Part shown: positions 6,649 to 9,413 of the stretch, piece after piece
Layout: the number at the start of each line of letters is the position of its first letter
Numbering within the stretch: position 1 is the first letter of the stretch
Assembly: GCA_946886245.1 (NCBI GenBank)
Contig: CAMPIF010000134.1
Location: 1-9,413 of the forward strand
Source of the DNA: Ectopseudomonas composti
Lineage (GTDB): Bacteria > Pseudomonadota > Gammaproteobacteria > Pseudomonadales > Pseudomonadaceae
DNA length: 9,413 nt
Reading direction: 5' to 3'
Notes under the pieces: generated by a model
The model's database searches: none
The model's input: only the letters and a program-made list of their open reading frames with translations
What the model was told of the DNA's origin: nothing
Program-made: the position numbers and the translations under genes

Positions 6649-6702
6649 AGATTAGTGCCGCTAGCTGAAGCCAGACTGAATCGCGGCTTAAGCCAAACTG
6701 AA
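6649..6702 (-). promoter_or_regulatory. Promoter with four TTCAG/TTAAG half-sites upstream of the BOF gene
   Basis: Reading the minus strand towards the gene: TTCAG (6698-6702), TTAAG (6687-6691), TTCAG (6676-6680), TTCAG (6665-6669). Each half-site is separated by exactly 6 nt, so the period is 11 bp. After another 10 nt comes TAATCT (6649-6654), a fair -10, with no consensus -35. Direct-repeat half-sites one helical turn apart, ending about 10 bp before the -10, are the layout of OmpR-family activators. TTAAG-N6-TTAAG is the reported BqsR box, and PmrA and ColR boxes are similar. Confidence 0.7.
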
Positions 6703-6715
6703 TCCACCACCCCAC

Positions 6716-7633
6716 TCAACTGGCACCCGGTCGCGCCTTGCTGAAGACGTAAAAAAGATTGGGCTCGGCGACGATATAGATGTTGCCCTCTTCGTCCATG
6801 GTCACGCCCTCGGCCTGCTTGATGCCCTGCTCCAGACCGTTGAGACCGCCGGTAAGACTGAGAAAGCTGATCGGGTGACCACTACGATCCAGCTCAAGCA
6901 GCATGCGCGACTCGTCGGACAGCACCAGCGCGTGGCCGGTACGCGCATCGATACTCAGCGAAGAAATATCGCGCACTCCCAGACTGCCGTAGTTGAAAGG
7001 CTGCATCACGCCAGCAGCACCGTCCTCGCCAGGAAAAGGCAGGCTGAACAAGCCCATCGGGCTACGCTCCTTGCCCAGCATCAGGCTGCTGCTGCGCGCA
7101 TCCCAGCCAACGGCTTCGAAGCCCTTGTTACCCGCGTCGACAAAGCCCAGGTCGAAACCGGGTAAATCGGCCGCATCCAGTTCCAGGTCATCGTCATGCA
7201 GGGTAAAGGTGATGAGCTGACGACGACGTTCATCGACGATGGCCATGCGTCCGCTGTCCATCATTTCCACCGCTTCCGGGTCAGCGAAGCCCTTCAACTG
7301 GATACGCCGCAACACCTCCCCTTCACGCGAGAGCTCCACCAACAGGGGATTCTTACCCGTAACGGTGAAGAGGGTGCCGGTCAGCGGGTTGTAGGTAAGC
7401 CCCGAGGTTTCATCTCGCTCCAGGCCAGACAAGGGCTTGGCCTGAATAACCGCACGGTAGCCAGGCAGCCAGACGCTGGCCAGACGCTCGACCAACGGCG
7501 TGCGCCCCTCCTGCCACCAGAGCAGGGCACGATCATCCCAATGCTGGGTTTCTACTGCTGTGACCACGGCCAGCACGGCCATGCCGGACAACCAGCAACG
7601 GGGACGAGAAAGGCGGGAACGGAGGGAGGACAT
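6716..7633 (-). CDS. Second SdiA-regulated (YjiK-type) beta-propeller
   Basis: A 305-residue paralogue of the product at 5283-6197. An N-terminal hydrophobic segment (about 13-28, CWLSGMAVLAVVTAV) probably anchors a periplasmic SdiA-regulated domain. The two share GF-DPEA-E, I-DER, LDAAD, GNKGFE, KER-P, VRD-SSL, LSDESR, QAEGV and EPNLFYVF at matching positions, but otherwise differ widely, so the duplication is old. The start is uncertain. The ATG at 7633 gives nearly the same length as the paralogue, places the basic residues just before the membrane segment and matches the family layout, but its ribosome binding site is weak. An ATG at 7672 and a GTG at 7729 would add 13 and 32 residues that do not look like a signal. 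It is first of the three-gene minus-strand set, 101 bp upstream of the BOF gene. Ligand and function are unknown. Confidence 0.84.
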   Translation of the reverse strand: MSSLRSRLSRPRCWLSGMAVLAVVTAVETQHWDDRALLWWQEGRTPLVERLASVWLPGYRAVIQAKPLSGLERDETSGLTYNPLTGTLFTVTGKNPLLVELSREGEVLRRIQLKGFADPEAVEMMDSGRMAIVDERRRQLITFTLHDDDLELDAADLPGFDLGFVDAGNKGFEAVGWDARSSSLMLGKERSPMGLFSLPFPGEDGAAGVMQPFNYGSLGVRDISSLSIDARTGHALVLSDESRMLLELDRSGHPISFLSLTGGLNGLEQGIKQAEGVTMDEEGNIYIVAEPNLFYVFSKARPGAS

Positions 7634-7689
7634 CGGCGACAACTCGGCTGCATAGTGGCAATCCGACATCCGCTGTCTGGAAGAGTTCC

Positions 7690-7707
7690 GCCGCCTGAAG
7701 AGGCGGC
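7690..7707. other. Small perfect hairpin before the second propeller gene
   Basis: GCCGCC and GGCGGC are exact complements around a 6-nt TGAAGA loop. It lies 57 bp before the chosen propeller start and 88 bp after the FAH-family stop. No T-run follows on the minus strand, so it is a 5'-leader structure or weak pause site rather than a clear terminator. Confidence 0.35.
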
Positions 7708-7795
7708 GATGGAGGTAGAACCTGTGCACGATCTTGCAAGCTGGAGCCTGTTCTTGACGGCGCAGGGCCGACGCGCAGCTCGATCGTGGGCAGTT

Positions 7796-8461
7796 CTATA
7801 GCACGCGGCTGGTGAAACGACTGTGACCGACCAGCTCCAGCACCAGCTCGTCACCCTTGTTCAGCGCGCCAACGCCAACCGGCGTGCCGGTGAGAATCAC
7901 GTCGCCCGGCTGCAGGGCGAAGTGCCCGGCCATGTGCTGGATCATCGCGATAATGGGGTTGAGCATGTCGCGGCTGTTGCCGTCCTGGCGGGTTTCGCCG
8001 TTGATCACCAGGCGAATGCCGATATCGGCCAGGTCCTCGATGACATCGCCGGGTACGAAAGGCGCCAGCACGCAGGCACCGTCGAAACTCTTGGCAATTT
8101 CCCAGGGATAGCCCTTCTCCTTGAGCTTGGCCTGCACGTCGCGCAGGGTCAGGTCCAGGGCCGGAGCGAAGCCGCTGATGGCGTCACGCACTTCCTCGGC
8201 ATCCGGCGCCTTCGACAGCGGCTTGCCGATCAGCACGGCGATTTCCGCCTCGTAATGCACCGAACCGCGATCCTCGGGAATGGCGAAGCCACTATCGAGC
8301 GGCACCACACAGGAGCCCGGCTTGATGAACAGCAAGGGTTCGCTGGGCACCGGGTTGTTCAGTTCCCTGGCGTGCTCGGCGTAGTTGCGGCCAATGCACA
8401 CGACCTTGCCGAGGGGGAAGTGGACGGTGGTTCCGTCGACGTACTGGTGCTGATAACTCAT
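7796..8461 (-). CDS. Fumarylacetoacetate hydrolase (FAH) family protein
   Basis: A 221-residue cytoplasmic enzyme of the single-domain FAH family (FAHD1/YcgM type), Mg2+- or Mn2+-dependent hydrolases or decarboxylases of acylpyruvates or oxaloacetate. Visible features are CIGRNYAEHARELNNP (22-37), PLLFIKP (42-48), metal ligands E71 and E73 in HYEAEIAVLIGK, D103 in ALDLT, KGYPWEIAKSFDGACVLAP, and the C-terminal VILTGTPVGVG loop. Length and motifs match FAHD1-like proteins rather than true fumarylacetoacetase. The substrate cannot be read from sequence; acylpyruvase or oxaloacetate decarboxylase activity is the family-based guess. The start at 8461 has AGGAG 6 nt upstream; the in-frame reading continuing to 8515 only translates the repeat hairpin. 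It lies 80 bp downstream of the 2-hydroxyglutarate dehydrogenase gene on the same strand, so co-transcription through the hairpin is likely. Confidence 0.93.
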   Translation of the reverse strand: MSYQHQYVDGTTVHFPLGKVVCIGRNYAEHARELNNPVPSEPLLFIKPGSCVVPLDSGFAIPEDRGSVHYEAEIAVLIGKPLSKAPDAEEVRDAISGFAPALDLTLRDVQAKLKEKGYPWEIAKSFDGACVLAPFVPGDVIEDLADIGIRLVINGETRQDGNSRDMLNPIIAMIQHMAGHFALQPGDVILTGTPVGVGALNKGDELVLELVGHSRFTSRVL

Positions 8462-8477
8462 CGGGGACTCCTGATCA

Positions 8478-8537
8478 GTAGGGTGCGCCGTGCGCACCAA
8501 GACGCGTTGGATCATGGGTGCGCGCAGCGCACCCTAC
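8478..8537. repeat. 60-bp long inverted repeat (REP-like) between the dehydrogenase and FAH genes
   Basis: The outer arms GTAGGGTGCGC (8478-8488) and GCGCACCCTAC (8527-8537) are perfectly complementary. After one mismatch the stem continues for nine more pairs (one G-T) to 8498/8517, around an 18-nt loop. It sits 4 bp after the dehydrogenase stop and just before the FAH ribosome binding site. GTAGGGTGCGC elements recur between Pseudomonas genes (from memory). No T-run is present, so it is more likely an mRNA-stability or processing structure than a strict terminator. Confidence 0.85.
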
Positions 8538-8541
8538 GAGA

Positions 8542-9413
8542 TCAAACCGCGAAAATCTTGCCGGGGTTCATGATGCCGTTCGGATCGAACACCGCCTTGA
8601 CCGCCTTCATGCAGGCAATTTCCGCCGGAGAACGACTGTAGTGCAGATAGTCGCGCTTGGTCATGCCCACACCGTGCTCGGCGCTGATCGAGCCGTTGTA
8701 CTTCTGTACGGTCTCGAACACCCACTGGTTGACCACTGCGCACTTGGCGAAGAACTCGTCCTTGGACAGGCTCTCGGGCTTGAGGATATTCAGGTGCAGG
8801 TTGCCGTCACCGATATGGCCGAACCACACCACCTCGAAATCCGGGTAGTTGGCTTCGACGATGGCGTCGATATCCTTGAGGAAGGCCGGCACCTGGCTGA
8901 CCGTGACCGAGATGTCGTTCTTGTAAGGTGTCCAGTGGCTGATGGTCTCGGAGATGTATTCGCGCAGCTTCCACAGGTTCTGCAGCTGCTGCTCGCTCTG
9001 GCTCATCACGCCGTCGACCACCCAACCCTGCTCGACGCAGTACTCGAAGGTTTCCAGCGCCTGGTTGGCCACTTCCTCGGTACTGGCTTCGAACTCCAGC
9101 AAGGCATAGAAGGGGCATTCGCTTTCGAACGGTGCCGGCACATCACCACGGCCGAGTACCTTGGCCAGGGCCTTGTCGGAGAAGAACTCGAACGCGGTCA
9201 GGTCGAGCTTGCTCTGGAAGGCGTGCAGCACCGGCATGATCGAGTCGAAATCAGCGGTGCCGAGCACCATCGCGGTGAGGTTCTTCGGCGCGCGGTCCAG
9301 GCGCATGGTCGCCTCGACCACGAAGCCCAGCGTACCTTCGGCACCGATGAACAGCTGGCGCAGGTCGTAACCGGTGGCGTTCTTGATCAGGTCCTTGTTC
9401 AGCTCCAGCAGCT
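8542..9413 (-). CDS. D-2-hydroxyglutarate dehydrogenase (FAD-linked), C-terminal part
   Basis: FAD-dependent oxidation of D-2-hydroxyglutarate to 2-oxoglutarate, probably passing electrons to an electron-transfer flavoprotein. The visible 290 codons cover the end of the FAD-binding domain (LELNKDLIKNATGYDLRQLF, then IGAEGTLGFVVEATMR) and the FAD-oxidase C-terminal domain. The latter includes the metal-binding GHIGDGNLHLNIL near 8790-8830, ISAEHGVGMTKRDYLHYSRS near 8635-8700, and the family ending FDPNGIMNPGKIF. These motifs are shared by glycolate oxidase GlcD and D-lactate dehydrogenases, but the YLHYSRSP/IACMKAVK segment and the neighbourhood fit the Pseudomonas D2HGDH that sits beside serA (PA0317 region). 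In Pseudomonas this enzyme recycles the 2-hydroxyglutarate made by SerA during serine synthesis. The N-terminus lies beyond the right edge, so promoter and start cannot be seen. Confidence 0.88.
   Translation of the reverse strand, partial: LLELNKDLIKNATGYDLRQLFIGAEGTLGFVVEATMRLDRAPKNLTAMVLGTADFDSIMPVLHAFQSKLDLTAFEFFSDKALAKVLGRGDVPAPFESECPFYALLEFEASTEEVANQALETFEYCVEQGWVVDGVMSQSEQQLQNLWKLREYISETISHWTPYKNDISVTVSQVPAFLKDIDAIVEANYPDFEVVWFGHIGDGNLHLNILKPESLSKDEFFAKCAVVNQWVFETVQKYNGSISAEHGVGMTKRDYLHYSRSPAEIACMKAVKAVFDPNGIMNPGKIFAV

Noticed and set aside
6665..6702. CRISPR-like short repeats at 11-bp spacing
   Set aside because: Units and gaps are far too short; the pattern fits helical-turn binding half-sites.
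6615..6719. N-terminal extension of the BOF protein
   Set aside because: It would bury the signal peptide and cover the half-site promoter; GAGG precedes the ATG at 6614.
8462..8515. N-terminal extension of the FAH protein
   Set aside because: It would translate the repeat and the AGGAG; FAHD1-type proteins start near the chosen ATG.
7823..8641. 272-codon plus-strand open frame
   Set aside because: Antisense to the FAH gene and running through the hairpin repeat; no recognisable motif.

Overview
The window is GC-rich and densely coded, and it reads as chromosomal DNA from a Pseudomonas. IlvA, RpiA, CadR and CadA look like Pseudomonas versions, the intergenic hairpins have the look of Pseudomonas REP-type repeats, and from memory the order ilvA, rpiA, YegP-like, SdiA-regulated propeller, BOF/CarO-like, FAH-family, D-2-hydroxyglutarate dehydrogenase resembles the P. 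aeruginosa PA0331-PA0317 region. The species cannot be fixed from sequence alone; something in the mendocina/alcaligenes/stutzeri range is a guess.

Layout. (1) 1-1630: the N-terminal 266 codons of ilvA (minus strand, running off the left edge) diverge from rpiA (plus strand). (2) 1648-1809: a 49-bp hairpin and a second repeat-like stretch sit between convergent rpiA and the next operon. (3) 1807-4890: a cadmium/zinc resistance module. cadR (plus) diverges from cadA (minus) across a MerR-type promoter with a 19-bp spacer, and cadA is translationally coupled (ATGA) to a DUF3703 gene. (4) 4951-5286: yegP (two DUF1508 repeats), whose stop overlaps the convergent stop of the next gene in a CTAG. 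(5) 5283-7633, minus strand: two paralogous membrane-anchored SdiA-regulated (YjiK-type) beta-propellers flank a small periplasmic BOF/OB-fold protein resembling calcium-regulated CarO. (6) 7796-9413, minus strand: a fumarylacetoacetate-hydrolase-family enzyme downstream of a D-2-hydroxyglutarate dehydrogenase (right-truncated), separated by a long perfect-ended hairpin.

How the genes work together. The cad module is a self-contained sensor/effector unit: CadR senses the metal and drives cadA and DUF3703. The propeller-BOF-propeller set looks like a cell-envelope module. Its BOF gene is preceded by four TTCAG/TTAAG half-sites at an exact 11-bp period, followed 10 bp later by a plausible -10. 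That is the architecture of an OmpR-family response-regulator promoter (BqsR/CarR, PmrA or ColR class). This array is the most interesting non-coding signal in the window. The remaining genes are core metabolism: isoleucine synthesis, pentose phosphate and 2-hydroxyglutarate recycling.

I found no CRISPR array, tRNA, rRNA, integrase or insertion sequence. The clearest candidate for something under-described is the duplicated propeller plus BOF module with its half-site array, rather than a wholly new system.
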